Shown here: positions 24,697 through 35,466 of the stretch, piece by piece
Numbering within the stretch: the first letter of the stretch is position 1
How the letters are laid out: each line of letters opens with the position of its first letter
Origin: Geodermatophilus sp. TF02-6
Lineage (GTDB): Bacteria > Actinomycetota > Actinomycetes > Mycobacteriales > Geodermatophilaceae
Length of the DNA stretch: 64,000 nt
Reading direction: 5' to 3'
Assembly: GCF_003319115.1 (NCBI RefSeq)
Contig: NZ_QOHF01000001.1
Location: forward strand, 1 to 64,000
Notes under the pieces: model-generated
What the model was told of the DNA's origin: nothing
What the model saw: the letters and a program-made list of their open reading frames with translations, nothing else
The model's database searches: none
Program-made: the position numbers and the translations under genes

Positions 24697-25737
24697 GTGT
24701 CGACTCCCGTGGGTGCTGATCCGACCGTCGTCGGCCCCTACCTGGCCTCCGTCCTCGGTGACGACCGCTGGCGCTCGGTGCGCGTCGAGCTCATCGCCGC
24801 GGGCATGTCCAACCTCACCTACGTCGTCACCCCGGAGCACGGCGGCGACCCGGTGATCCTGCGACGCCCGCCGACCGGTGCGGTGCTGGCCACGGCGCAC
24901 GACATGGCCCGCGAGCACCGGGTCATCTCCGCGCTGGGGTCGACGCCGGTCCCGGTGCCGCGGACGCTGCACCTGTGCACCGACCCGTCGGTGCTCGGCG
25001 CCCCGTTCTACGTGATGGAGCGCGTGGTGGGGCTGCACGTGGTGGACCGCATCCCGCCGGGGTACGCCGACGAACCGACCCAGCGGCGGCGGATCGGCGA
25101 GGGGCTGGTCGACGTCCTGGCCGACCTGCACTCGGTCGACTACCCGGCGGTCGGCCTGGGCGACTTCGGCCGGCCCGCGGGGTTCATGGCCCGGCAGGTG
25201 CGCCGCTGGACCCAGCAGTGGGACGCCACCCGCGACCGCGACCGGCCGGGCCTCGACGCGCTGGCCGCCCGGCTGGCCGAGACGGTGCCGCAGACCCAGC
25301 GCGACGCGGTCGTGCACGGCGACTTCCGGCTGGACAACTGCCTGCTCGACCCCGACACCCCCGGCCGGGTCCGGGCCGTGCTGGACTGGGAGATGTCGAC
25401 GCTCGGCGACCCGCTGGCCGACCTCGGGATGCTCTTCGTCTACTGGCCGCAGGCCGGGGAGGACAACCCGGTCGCGCTCAGCCCGGTGACCACGCTGCCC
25501 GGGTTCCCGACCCGGGCCGAGGTCGCCGAGCGCTACGCGGCGCGCAGCCGGCTTGACCTGTCCGACCTGCCCTGGTACGTCGGGTTCGCCTACTTCAAGT
25601 TCGCCGCGATCGTCGCCGGCATCGTGGCCCGGTCGGCGGCCGGCGCGATGGCGGGCAAGGACACCTCCGGCTATGCCGAGCGTATCGACCCGTGCGTGGA
25701 GCTGGGACGCGCCGCCCTGGACGACGGTGCGATCTAG
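24697..25737 (+). CDS. Phosphotransferase (APH/ACAD10-like kinase fold)
   Basis: A 346-residue kinase-fold protein. The Brenner-type catalytic motif is VVHGDFRLDNCLLD (about 206-219) and the metal motif VLDWEMSTLGDPLADLG (about 227-243). N-terminal AGMSNLTYVV is the nucleotide loop region. Highest resemblance is to aminoglycoside-phosphotransferase-like proteins that act with acyl-CoA dehydrogenases (ACAD10/11 type), phosphorylating hydroxyacyl-CoA; an antibiotic substrate is less likely. No acyl-CoA gene is adjacent. Divergent from DUF4193. Confidence 0.88.
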   Translation: MSTPVGADPTVVGPYLASVLGDDRWRSVRVELIAAGMSNLTYVVTPEHGGDPVILRRPPTGAVLATAHDMAREHRVISALGSTPVPVPRTLHLCTDPSVLGAPFYVMERVVGLHVVDRIPPGYADEPTQRRRIGEGLVDVLADLHSVDYPAVGLGDFGRPAGFMARQVRRWTQQWDATRDRDRPGLDALAARLAETVPQTQRDAVVHGDFRLDNCLLDPDTPGRVRAVLDWEMSTLGDPLADLGMLFVYWPQAGEDNPVALSPVTTLPGFPTRAEVAERYAARSRLDLSDLPWYVGFAYFKFAAIVAGIVARSAAGAMAGKDTSGYAERIDPCVELGRAALDDGAI

Positions 25738-25794
25738 CGCTGCGGTGCCGCCCTAGACTCCGCCCGACCGCCAGCGACCGAGGGGGACCAGCCC

Positions 25795-26343
25795 GTGAGC
25801 GCGCCGCCCACCGACCGTCCCGCGGTGCGTCCGCGCAGCGGCCGGCGGCCCATCCCACCGCTGATCTTCCTGCTGGTCCTGGCCCTGGCCGCGCTCGCCG
25901 TGTGGTGGAACGTGCTCCAGGACGAGCAGCGGCACGACGCGGCGCAGGAGGCGGCGTGCACCACCGCGTCGGCGGCTCCGCCGTCGCTGGACCCGAGCAC
26001 CCTGTCGGTGCGGGTCTTCAACGCCACCGACACCGCCGGCCTGGCCCAGACGGTCGCCGCCGAGCTGCAGAACCGCGGCTTCGTCGTCGAGGAGATCGCC
26101 AACGACCCCACCGACCGCGACGTCACCGGGGTCGGCGAGATCCGGCACGGCCCGCGCGGCAACGCTGCCGCCGCCTACCTCGGCCTGTTCGTCCGCGGCG
26201 CCGGGGACTACCTCGACACCCGCGCGACCGCCCAGGTCGACCTGGCGATCGGCCCGGACTTCGTCTTCCCCGACAGCCTCTCCACCCCGGAGCAGGTCTC
26301 CGCCGCGCTCAGCACGGTCTCCAGCGCCGCAGCCGCCTGCTGA
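25795..26343 (+). CDS. cei: Envelope integrity protein Cei (LytR_C domain)
   Basis: A 182-residue protein: cytoplasmic 20 residues, one transmembrane helix (LIFLLVLALAALAVWWNVL, about 23-41), then an extracytoplasmic LytR_C domain (LSVRVFNATDTAGLAQTVA and QNRGFVVEEIANDP). It corresponds to Rv2700 (Cei), needed for envelope integrity in mycobacteria. GTG with GAGGGGGACC upstream. A palindromic repeat starts directly at its stop codon. Confidence 0.88.
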   Translation: MSAPPTDRPAVRPRSGRRPIPPLIFLLVLALAALAVWWNVLQDEQRHDAAQEAACTTASAAPPSLDPSTLSVRVFNATDTAGLAQTVAAELQNRGFVVEEIANDPTDRDVTGVGEIRHGPRGNAAAAYLGLFVRGAGDYLDTRATAQVDLAIGPDFVFPDSLSTPEQVSAALSTVSSAAAAC

Positions 26344-26495
26344 GGAAGGGACCCCGTCCTTCCCCCCACCCTTCGGAGAAGAGGACCCCTACCCCCGCTC
26401 CAGCCCCCCTCCCGGGTACCGCCGGCCCCTCTGCAGGGTCCCGCTGCGAGCCTGCGAGCAGTGGGGGGTGAGGGGGACGGGGTCCTCCTACCTGC
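26341..26495. repeat. Stop-docked palindromic repeats, copy 6 (two units)
   Basis: From the TGA of cei (26341-26343) the sequence reads GGAAGGGACCCCGTCC, i.e. the family end in the gene's own orientation. A second unit follows with GGCCCCTCTGCAGGGTCCCG, core CTGCGAGCCTGCGAGCAG and right end GACGGGGTCC. The rest of 26496-26611 shows no gene. Confidence 0.65.
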
Positions 26496-26611
26496 AGGGG
26501 GCCGGTGGGACCCGGGGCGGGGCCGGACTCAGGATGCCAGGGAGGGGCCGTGCCCGGGGAGGCCCTGGAGGGGGCCGCACTCCTGGTGAGCACCGCTGCG
26601 CGGAATCCGGA

Positions 26612-27424
26612 TCAGCGGGTGTGCAGCCGGTCCAGCAGCGCGACGAGCTCGTCGGCGACCGACGGCGCGGCCGCGATCGCCATCGGCTCGGCGAACGGCC
26701 GGCCCGGCAGACCGGTGACCACGGTCCCCGCCTCGGCGGCCACCAGCGCACCCGCGGCGAAGTCCCACCGGTTCAGGTGCAGCTCGTAGTACGCGTCCAC
26801 CCGCCCCGCCGCCACGGTGCACAGGTCGAGGGCGGCCGAGCCGTACCGCCGGATGTCCCGGACGACGGGCAGGAGCTCGGCGACCACGGCGGCCTGGGCG
26901 CGGCGCTGCTCGGCCCGGTAGCCGAAGCCGGTCGCGACCAGCGACTGCCCCAGCGACGCGGGACAGCTGCCGGTGAGCCGGACCGGGTCGGCGCCGAGGA
27001 CGGTCAGGTGCGCGCCCCCGCCGGCCGTCGCCGACCAGAGCTCGCCGGTGGCGGCGTTGAGCACGACGCCGGCCACCACCTGCCCGTCCACCTCGGCGGC
27101 GATGGAGACCGCGTAGGCGGGCAGGCCGTAGACGAAGTTGGTGGTGCCGTCGATCGGGTCGACGACCCAGCGCACCCCGCTGGTCCCGCCGCGCTCGCCG
27201 CCCTCCTCCCCCAGCAGCCCGTCGTCCGGCCGGGCGCCCAGGAGCCGGGAGACGACGAGCTCCTCGCAGGCCCGGTCCACGGCGGTGACCAGGTCGACCG
27301 GGCTGGACTTCACGTCCACCCGGTCGCCGGCCGAGGCGCGGCCGCGCGCCACCAGGTCCGCGGCCTCCCGCGCGGTGGTGACGGCGAGGTCGAGCAGAGC
27401 GGCGGGGTCCGGAGCGGCGGTCAC
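26612..27424 (-). CDS. suhB: Inositol monophosphatase family protein SuhB
   Basis: A 270-residue Mg-dependent phosphatase. Metal-binding motifs: GEEGGERGG (first Glu, about 79), DPIDGTTNFVYGLP (about 97-110) and WDFAAGALVAAEAG (about 214-227). It dephosphorylates inositol-1-phosphate or related sugar phosphates. GTG 27424 is favoured over GTG 27439 because AGGA lies six bases before it. Divergent from ppgK; matches Rv2701c. Confidence 0.93.
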   Translation of the reverse strand: MTAAPDPAALLDLAVTTAREAADLVARGRASAGDRVDVKSSPVDLVTAVDRACEELVVSRLLGARPDDGLLGEEGGERGGTSGVRWVVDPIDGTTNFVYGLPAYAVSIAAEVDGQVVAGVVLNAATGELWSATAGGGAHLTVLGADPVRLTGSCPASLGQSLVATGFGYRAEQRRAQAAVVAELLPVVRDIRRYGSAALDLCTVAAGRVDAYYELHLNRWDFAAGALVAAEAGTVVTGLPGRPFAEPMAIAAAPSVADELVALLDRLHTR

Positions 27425-27470
27425 GTCGCGATCCTGCACGAACGGGTCTGGCGCGAGCTGCTCAGGTCAC

Positions 27471-27476
27471 TACCCT
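27471..27476 (+). promoter_or_regulatory. Leaderless -10 box for ppgK
   Basis: TACCCT ends six bases before the GTG at 27483. No Shine-Dalgarno. Confidence 0.5.
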
Positions 27477-27482
27477 GGCCGC

Positions 27483-28226
<744 letters not shown>

Positions 28227-28346
28227 CGGCCCGCGGTCACCCGCCGTCCCCGGTACGTCCGCGCGGCCGGTTCGCCACGGAGAGTGAGAACGCTCCTGGA
28301 TCGGGCGTCCCGTCCCCCGCGGGTGGACCCGACCGCCGCTGACCGG

Positions 28347-28374
28347 TGGATTCGCGCAGACGCGTCGTTACAAT
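28347..28374 (+). promoter_or_regulatory. Possible promoter upstream of sigA
   Basis: TACAAT (28369-28374) is a good -10 box in otherwise GC-rich DNA, with a weak TGGATT-like -35 (28347-28352) 16 bases upstream. A transcript from here would carry about 155 nt before the sigA GTG. Beyond this, 28227-28538 shows no gene. Confidence 0.35.
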
Positions 28375-28538
28375 GGGAATGCCTCGCTCCGTCGCTCCCA
28401 GCTGACAGGGATCCCCCGCATCCACACCGGTCAAACCCGGTCTGCCGGTCGGGACCCGTCGCTCCGGACGTCGGCCGAGGCCGCTGCCCGGAGACCCGAC
28501 GTCCCCGGGGAACGGACCCCGCACGGGAAGGAACCTGA

Positions 28539-29813
<1,275 letters not shown>

Positions 29814-30283
29814 TCGCTGGCCGCCTTCTGACCTGTACATGCAGGTCGTAGGCGGGACCACGCATGGATTCGCCGAGTTCGTGCACGGGGACCGGGCGGT
29901 TGCCGGATCGTCAGCCGCAGTGGTGCATGCACACCGGTGCTGGTCCAGATGTCTGGCTGGGCTGCCGAGCGCGACCATCGCGCCCGCCAGTCGCTCTCGT
30001 TGTGCCTTTGCCGGATGAGGTGGAGTCGGTCCTTTGCCTGTGACGACACCGGCTACCGTCTGAGTGGGTGGGTCCAGCTCTGGCCATGCTCCGACCGCGA
30101 CGTCGACGCCAGCTTGAGTTCGGCTCGTCGCGTACGGCGCGGCCATCGTCCCCGTCTGCCGAGGTCACCCTCGAGAGCGGCCACCGGCACGGCTGGGGCC
30201 GGCTACCGGCCAGGCGCGGGCGGCTGCCCCGGGACGGGCCGTAGCCCCGCTCGTGTCGGTAGCTGCCTCTAGCGTCCCGGTCC
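29814..30283 (+). other. Gene-free 470 bp at the left edge of the accessory island
   Basis: No convincing reading frame on either strand. Base composition is less GC-biased than the flanks, with many T-containing stretches. A short inverted repeat GACCTG/CAGGTC (29830-29847) lies just after the sigA stop. A TAGCGT box at 30270-30275 may serve the next gene as a leaderless promoter. Confidence 0.5.
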
Positions 30284-31696
30284 ATGACCACCGACGGCCG
30301 CAGACGACCCGGCGCAGGAACTCCGCCGGCGTCAGCAGCGGCCATGGCGCAGCCTCAGGAACGGGTGTGGTTGGGAGACCTCGATGACCCGGCCCGGCCG
30401 CCGGGCGCACTGTCGCCGGTCAAGCACGCGTGCTGCGGCACCTGCTATCCCGGGTTCGTCGAGTGCGTCGATGGCATGCTGCGGGCGCTGCTCATTACCG
30501 TTGCCCTCGGCATCTGCCCGCACCGGGACACCCCCCTGCTCTGCGCCGCCTGCGGTCTGCGGGTGCTGATGCTCGCCGACCGGGTGCGCAACACCTTCCG
30601 CTTCGGGCTGGATGAGTGGACGGGGTGGGACCTGGGGTTGGGCACGTTGGTCGAGCACGGCCTGCTGATCGAGGAGGAGCGCCACCTGCTGCTCGGCGTC
30701 GTGGACGTGCTGGCCGAAGGCTTGGAGGACGACGACGGTCAGGTGGAGCGTGTCCTGACGGCATTGCTGCTCCTCCGCTCCCCTGGCGAGGACGTCGCAC
30801 ACGCGGTGATCGACGCGTTCTACCTCCGGGCCGCCGCGGTGTCCGACTGGCTCAATCAGCCGCTGGAGCCGGTGCTGCCGCGGAGCCCGACGTCGGCACC
30901 GGCCCGCCGCAGCGGCACCCGCAGGGAGCTGGAGATCGCCAGGCGGATGGGCTGGGATCAGATTCAGCGGCACTGTGTCGAGCTGCGGGTGCGCGCGGCG
31001 GCGGGGGACGCCTGGTCGGAGGCCGACTTCATCCGAAACATGGTGGCCGCAGGGCTTGCCGTCATGCCGCGGCTGGCCACCAGCGGGTTCGGTGTCTGCG
31101 GGTACAGCGCCGCCGCCATGGACGTGCCCGATGACCAGCGCCGGTTCTTCGGCGGGTCGGCGTTGGCCCCGGACTTGACCCTGCCCCGGCTGCGCCGCAC
31201 GTGGACGTCTGAACCGTCGGACGACGCGGCGTGGGCGACGTGGGTGACCTACGCCGCGCCGTGGTTGGCTAACGCGGGGTCGCTGCAGCCTGACCCCCCG
31301 GCCGGCAGCGGATGGCGGTGGGTGCACCCGTCACTGACCCCGCTGCCGGCCCCGGCCGACGTCACCGTCCCGCCGCCGGGGACGCAACCGCCACGGGAGG
31401 TGGTGTGGGCGATCCTCTACGCCCGGCAGGCCGGGCGCTGCGCGATGTGCTCGATACGCTGGCACCACTGGGTGCACACCTTCGGCGGCCCGCTCCCGGT
31501 CAGGCTGCTGCGGCAGCCGGAACACGTCGATCACGACTGGACCACCGGCCTTGTCCGGGGGCTGCTGTGCGCCTCCTGCAACACCCACCGCGAGCCCCGT
31601 GAGGCCCGCGTCGACGGCGACGTCTGGCGCACCTACGTCGGCGAGCCTCCGGCAGCCCCGTATCGGTGGGAGCACTACAGTCGGCAGCGGCGCTGA
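30284..31696 (+). CDS. Zinc-finger protein with C-terminal endonuclease VII (HNH) domain and a relaxase-associated middle
   Basis: A 470-residue protein in three parts. Residues about 45-95 carry four Cys (CCGTC, then CPH and CAAC) as a likely zinc knuckle. Residues about 205-310 contain an ARRMGWDQIQRHC segment and FGVCGYSAAAMD...FFGGSALAPDLTLPRLRRTW, strongly like the C-terminal region of actinobacterial relaxases (GYSVA...GGxLAxDLTLPKLR). Residues about 375-440 are a phage-T4-endonuclease-VII-like fold: CAMC, VDHDWTTGLVRGLLCASCN. It should cut branched or nicked DNA. No TM. Codon use is slightly less GC3-biased than the backbone. I know no named protein of this composition. Confidence 0.75.
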   Translation: MTTDGRRRPGAGTPPASAAAMAQPQERVWLGDLDDPARPPGALSPVKHACCGTCYPGFVECVDGMLRALLITVALGICPHRDTPLLCAACGLRVLMLADRVRNTFRFGLDEWTGWDLGLGTLVEHGLLIEEERHLLLGVVDVLAEGLEDDDGQVERVLTALLLLRSPGEDVAHAVIDAFYLRAAAVSDWLNQPLEPVLPRSPTSAPARRSGTRRELEIARRMGWDQIQRHCVELRVRAAAGDAWSEADFIRNMVAAGLAVMPRLATSGFGVCGYSAAAMDVPDDQRRFFGGSALAPDLTLPRLRRTWTSEPSDDAAWATWVTYAAPWLANAGSLQPDPPAGSGWRWVHPSLTPLPAPADVTVPPPGTQPPREVVWAILYARQAGRCAMCSIRWHHWVHTFGGPLPVRLLRQPEHVDHDWTTGLVRGLLCASCNTHREPREARVDGDVWRTYVGEPPAAPYRWEHYSRQRR

Positions 31697-31921
31697 ACGG
31701 ACCTCACGGCCGGCGACGGACGCGGCACGCCTAGCACGTGCGAGGTAGGCCTCAACCGGCTTCGACGCTGTCGGCGCGGCGCTGGCGGGGGAAGGGCCAC
31801 CAGATCGTGATGCACACCGAGGCCGACCTCGTCGACTCCCTCGCCGAGACCCGCACCTCCGGGGTCCGGGAGTCGGCTCTGGTCTGACCGCCTGCCCGCA
31901 CCGTGCACACCGTCCGGGGGC

Positions 31922-32695
31922 TCAGCCCCGGCGGCTGCGCCACACGTCGAACCCGCGGGTGAACCCGATCCCGGCGTCAACCGCGCGCTCCAGCGTCTCC
32001 GGTCCCAGCGCGTCCGGGGCCTCCACCAGCAGCCGCAGTTCCTCGACGGTGAATTGGCTGGGATGCTCGCGGGCGAACTCGGCGACGCAGTCGGGCCACC
32101 ACGGGGCGCCCCGCCACTGCTCGCCGACGCCGCCGAGGACCAGCATCAGGTGCGCTTGGCGGGCGCCGTAGCGCTCCTCGGCCGACCACAGCCCGTCGGT
32201 AGCCCGCGCGGCGTGCTCGTACCACTCCTCGTACAGCTCATCGACCAGGTCGCCGGTGGTCCGGTTCCCGGCGCGGACCCGGTCAGGGTCGGTCACGGCG
32301 TCGAACAGCGCCTGCCAGTCGGTGCCGCCGGTCGGGCGGTAGCGCTCGAGGGAGAGCCGGGTCAGGGCGACGTTCGCGGCGAATATCTCACCGTCGGAGA
32401 TCCGGTTCAGCTCGCTGCCGGTGTGCGCGTTCTCGACCGGCGAGTTGCGCCACATGCCCCGCACGATGCCGATGGAGGCGGGACCGGCCTCCTCCTCGGC
32501 GGTCAGCGGCGCTCCGACGACCTGGCCAATCATCCGCTCGTAGTCCTCGGCGGTGGTTGCCGCAGCGAGCTGCGCGATCTCCTCGAGCCGCTGGCGGCGG
32601 CGCTTCGCCTGCTACTGGTGGGCCTGGACGCGCCGGCGGCGCTGCTCCTTGGCCCTGCGCGACATGCTGCGTGTCATCCCGACGAACCTCCCCAT
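31922..32695 (-). pseudogene. Unknown gene interrupted by an in-frame amber codon
   Basis: An ATG at 32695 (GAGG just before it) opens a basic N-terminus (MTRSMSRRAKEQRRRR). TAG at 32612-32614 then interrupts the frame, which continues unchanged in style (QAKRRRQRLEEIAQL...) for another 230 residues to 31922. The main part has WRNSPVENAHTGSELN and LMLVLGGVGEQWRG; soluble, acidic, no known fold. A restart at ATG 32533 would give 203 residues. A point mutation, sequencing error or stop readthrough are the options. The gap 31697-31921 holds a possible short coding fragment on the plus strand ending at 31887. Confidence 0.55.
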
Positions 32696-32774
32696 GGCAC
32701 CTCAAGTCATTGAGCGTACGAAGGATGGGTGCCGCGCCCGGGCCGACTGCGGGTCGCTCGTCGGGATCCTGTCC

Positions 32775-33177
32775 GTGCCTTGGACCATGCTGGGGCTGTC
32801 GTACCGCGCACGCACCGCCCTTCAGCTCGCCGCCCACCTCGCCGCGGTCCGCGAGCTTCTGTGCGCCGACGCCCACCCGCAGGCCGAGGACTTGCTCGGC
32901 CGCAGCGCCGTGCGCCGCTACGCGGCCCGTCGGTCCGCGGCGGATCCGGTGCGGACGGTCCGACTCGGGCGGTGCGCCGCGGACCTACCTGCTCAGCCAC
33001 CCGACCGAGACCGTGCCCGCGCGGCTCCGGGCCCGCGAGCGCACCCTAACCCGCGGGCCCGCCGACCACACCCTGCGCGAGCTCACCGAGGCCGACGCGC
33101 CGTCGCCCGGGCCGGCCGCCGATGACCCCGACGCGCTGGGCACCCGCGACGGCCGGCGCACCGAGCACTTGTACTGA
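32775..33177 (+). pseudogene. Small gene broken by a frameshift, unknown
   Basis: From GTG 32775 one frame gives a helical basic segment (YRARTALQLAAHLAAVRELL...) to about 32970. A second frame then gives a natural-looking C-terminus (TYLLSHPTETVPARLRARER...) ending at 33177. Neither frame alone is a sensible protein across the junction, so a one-base change near 32965-32980 is likely. About 134 residues if repaired. No family recognised. Confidence 0.4.
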
Positions 33178-33589
33178 CCTTCCTTCTCGCCCTCGCTCAT
33201 TTGGCACTGGACGACGGCCGCGTCATCCGGGGGGATAAGGCCGAGCTGACCGTTCCCGCGGCCCTACTCCACGTGCCGGCGAAAGATGTCATCTCCGTCC
33301 TCGCCCCGGCCAAGATTGCCCGCCACGCCCGGCTGTCGACCGGCCTGAGCTCGCTGCCCTGAACTGGATGCTCGGCGAGCCGCTGCCCATCGGCGACACG
33401 ATCGCCTTCACCGACTGCGACTGGACGGTTCGCGAGATGTTGACCCCAGCGGCCTCACCCTGCACCAGATTGAATGCGGCGCCCTACAGGAAACGGACGG
33501 CCCTCACTTTGAGCGAAGTGGGGACGGTCATCGCTCCGGACCTCATACGGCAACGGTGAACCATCTCGCTCATGGCGTGCGCGTCGTAT
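33178..33589 (+). other. Decayed sequence with short coding-like fragments
   Basis: Two plus-strand fragments with protein-like composition: ALDDGRVIRGDKAELTVPAA up to a stop at 33363, and MLGEPLPIGDTIAFTDCDW from 33368, which degrades after about 30 residues. They may be parts of one former gene. No family assignment and no intact gene. Confidence 0.3.
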
Positions 33590-33772
33590 TCAGCCGTGAT
33601 GAACGGCGAACGGTCGGACGCAGCTCGCCGTTCCTCCTCGCTGCTGTGCGAGGTTCACCAGCCATGAGACACCGAAGCGGTCGTGAACCGAGCCGCAGCG
33701 GCGGCTGAAGCCGCAGTCGTCCAGCGGCATCAGGACGCCGCCGCCGTCGGAGGCCCACGGACAGCCACGGCA
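33590..33772 (-). pseudogene. Fragment of a PhnB-like VOC/glyoxalase-fold protein
   Basis: The minus strand reads WASDGGGVLMPLDDCGFSRR and CGSVHDRFGVSWLVNLAQQ, the unmistakable C-terminal end of PhnB/3-demethylubiquinone-type VOC proteins (GGxVLMPL...GWVxDRFGVSWQ). About 60 residues remain with a stop at 33590. The N-terminal two thirds are missing; the fragment breaks off exactly where the DUF1016 gene begins (33775). Confidence 0.7.
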
Positions 33773-33774
33773 CG

Positions 33775-34890
33775 ATGAGTCCTGTGACCGGCGCCGAGCT
33801 GCAGCTGCCCGAGGACTACGCCGCGCTGCTCGAGCAGCTCAAGCAGCAAGTCCGCACCGCCCGCCTGCGGGCACGACGGAGCGTCAACACCGAGCTGCTC
33901 AGCCTGTACTGGACGATCGGTCGGACCATCCTCGACCGGCAGCAGCAGCAGGGCTGGGGCGCGAAGGTCATCGACCGGCTGGCCGCCGACCTGCGTGCCG
34001 AGTTCCCCGACATGACCGGCCTGTCCCGCAGCAACCTGCACTACATGCGGGCTCTCGCTGAGGCTTGGCCGGAGGCTCAAGTTGTCCCACAAGCTGTGGG
34101 ACAACTTCCGTGGGGTCATGTGCGCACGCTGCTGGACGCAATCGATGATCAGCGGACCCGGGACTGGTACGCCGCCGCGGCCGCCGAGCACGGCTGGTCG
34201 CGGGCCGTGCTGATCAACCAGATCAAGAACCGCACCCACCAGCGGCTCGGCGCAGCCCCGTCGAACTTCGCCGACCGTCTGCCCGCCGCCGACTCCGACC
34301 TGGCCCGCGAACTGGCCAGGGACCCGTACGTCTTCGACTTCCTCGGCCTGACCGGCGAGGTCGCCGAGCGGGAGCTAGAACAGGCCCTGATGGACCGGCT
34401 ACAGGACACCCTCATGGAGCTCGGCCGCGGGTTCGCCTTCGTCGGCCGGCAGGTCCCCCTCGACGTCGACGGCGACGAGTTCTTCATCGACCTGTTGTTC
34501 TTCCACGTCGAGCAGCTGCGCTACGTCGTCGTCGAGCTCAAGGTCGGCAAGTTCGCACCCGAGTTCGCCGGCAAGCTCGGCTTCTACGTCAGCGTCGTCG
34601 ACGACCTCATCGCCAAGCCGCAGCACAACCCGACCGTCGGGCTGCTGCTGTGCGCCGACCGCAACGAGCGGGTGGTGCGGTACTCCCTGGGCAACACCGC
34701 CCAACCGATGGCGGTGTCCACCTACACCTACGACACGCTGCCGCCCGCCGAACAGCAGGCGCTACCCGCCGCGGACGAGGTTGCCGCGGCCCTCGACACG
34801 CCCGTGCAGGTGCACGGCCAGCAGCTGTCCCTGGCCGAGCACATCGAGCGCCTGGAGCAGCAGCGGAGCGCGGCCCCGCCGATCGCCTAG
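33775..34890 (+). CDS. DUF1016 family PDDEXK nuclease (YhcG-like)
   Basis: A 371-residue protein. The N-terminal domain (about 15-150) is the DUF1016_N helical region with VNTELLSLYWTIGRTIL, LSRSNLHYMRALAEAWP and QLPWGH. The C-terminal part is a PDDEXK nuclease: residues about 235-262 read DGDEFFIDLLFFHVEQ and VVVELKVGKFAPEFAGKLGFYV (the D-ExK core). Homologues are common in defence and mobile regions, often with restriction-modification genes, but no methylase is next to it. A perfect 13-bp inverted repeat lies inside the gene (34079-34107). The start is set by the truncated VOC fragment upstream. Confidence 0.9.
   Translation: MSPVTGAELQLPEDYAALLEQLKQQVRTARLRARRSVNTELLSLYWTIGRTILDRQQQQGWGAKVIDRLAADLRAEFPDMTGLSRSNLHYMRALAEAWPEAQVVPQAVGQLPWGHVRTLLDAIDDQRTRDWYAAAAAEHGWSRAVLINQIKNRTHQRLGAAPSNFADRLPAADSDLARELARDPYVFDFLGLTGEVAERELEQALMDRLQDTLMELGRGFAFVGRQVPLDVDGDEFFIDLLFFHVEQLRYVVVELKVGKFAPEFAGKLGFYVSVVDDLIAKPQHNPTVGLLLCADRNERVVRYSLGNTAQPMAVSTYTYDTLPPAEQQALPAADEVAAALDTPVQVHGQQLSLAEHIERLEQQRSAAPPIA
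34079..34107. repeat. Perfect inverted repeat inside the DUF1016 gene
   Basis: Arms AAGTTGTCCCACA and TGTGGGACAACTT, 13 bp each, separated by AGC. They encode the QVVPQAVGQLP stretch next to the conserved LPWGH motif. AT-richer than the rest of the gene. Confidence 0.8.
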
Positions 34891-34932
34891 TGCTGCGTTC
34901 CTCAATGCGGGGATAGATCGGGCATCCCGGGG

Positions 34933-35274
34933 TTGACGCCGTGGTGGGGGCTCGGTCCGTGGGTGCTGTCCGCCGCCGTGGGCGTCTCCGGACGGGGCAT
35001 GGGGCTGTCCTCGGTGGCCGCCACGTCCCTGGGCACCGACACGACACCGACGCTCCAGGGCACCGCCGCCGGGGTTCTCAACACCGCCGCCCAACTCGGC
35101 ACCGCCCTCGGCGTGGCCGCCATCCTGCTCGTCGCCACAGCCACCCGGGACGCAGCGCTGCCCCTGACGGGAACACCCCTCGGCTGGCTGGCCGCCTCGG
35201 CCGCAGCAGCAGTCGCCGCCACGGCCCTCCTGCGATGCTCTGCCACAGCGGAGCACCAGGGCGAGCAGGCCTGA
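34933..35274 (+). pseudogene. C-terminal fragment of a DHA2-type MFS transporter
   Basis: About 113 residues starting at an unlikely TTG. They correspond to the last three helices of a 14-TM drug:H+ antiporter: GLSSVAATSLGT, GTAAGVLNTAAQLGTALGVA (the conserved helix 13 motif) and a final ASAAAAVAATALL helix. The first 400 residues are missing, so it cannot transport. It begins 42 bp after the DUF1016 stop. Confidence 0.75.
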
Positions 35275-35466
35275 AGGTGCGGGGTCGCGTCACTGGCCCG
35301 CCTGGCCCACCCACGCTCCCCGTGGGCCGACCGCCCCGAGCTCGCCGACAGCCGACCGCCCGGCCGAGGCCAGGCTGCCGACGCCAGGCTGCCGACGCCA
35401 CGCCTGCGCAGTCGGCCCGGTTCGACGGCCGTGCGGTCTCGCTCGGCGCCGTGGAACGCTGAGCTG

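Noticed and set aside
31752-31943. Short minus-strand open frame after the endonuclease VII gene
   Set aside because: Ser/Arg/Pro-rich, no ribosome site; the plus strand here looks more like a coding fragment, itself too short to call.
35369-35396. Two tandem 14-bp units (GCCAGGCTGCCGAC) before the nitroreductase gene
   Set aside because: Short slippage repeat, only two copies, no sign of function.
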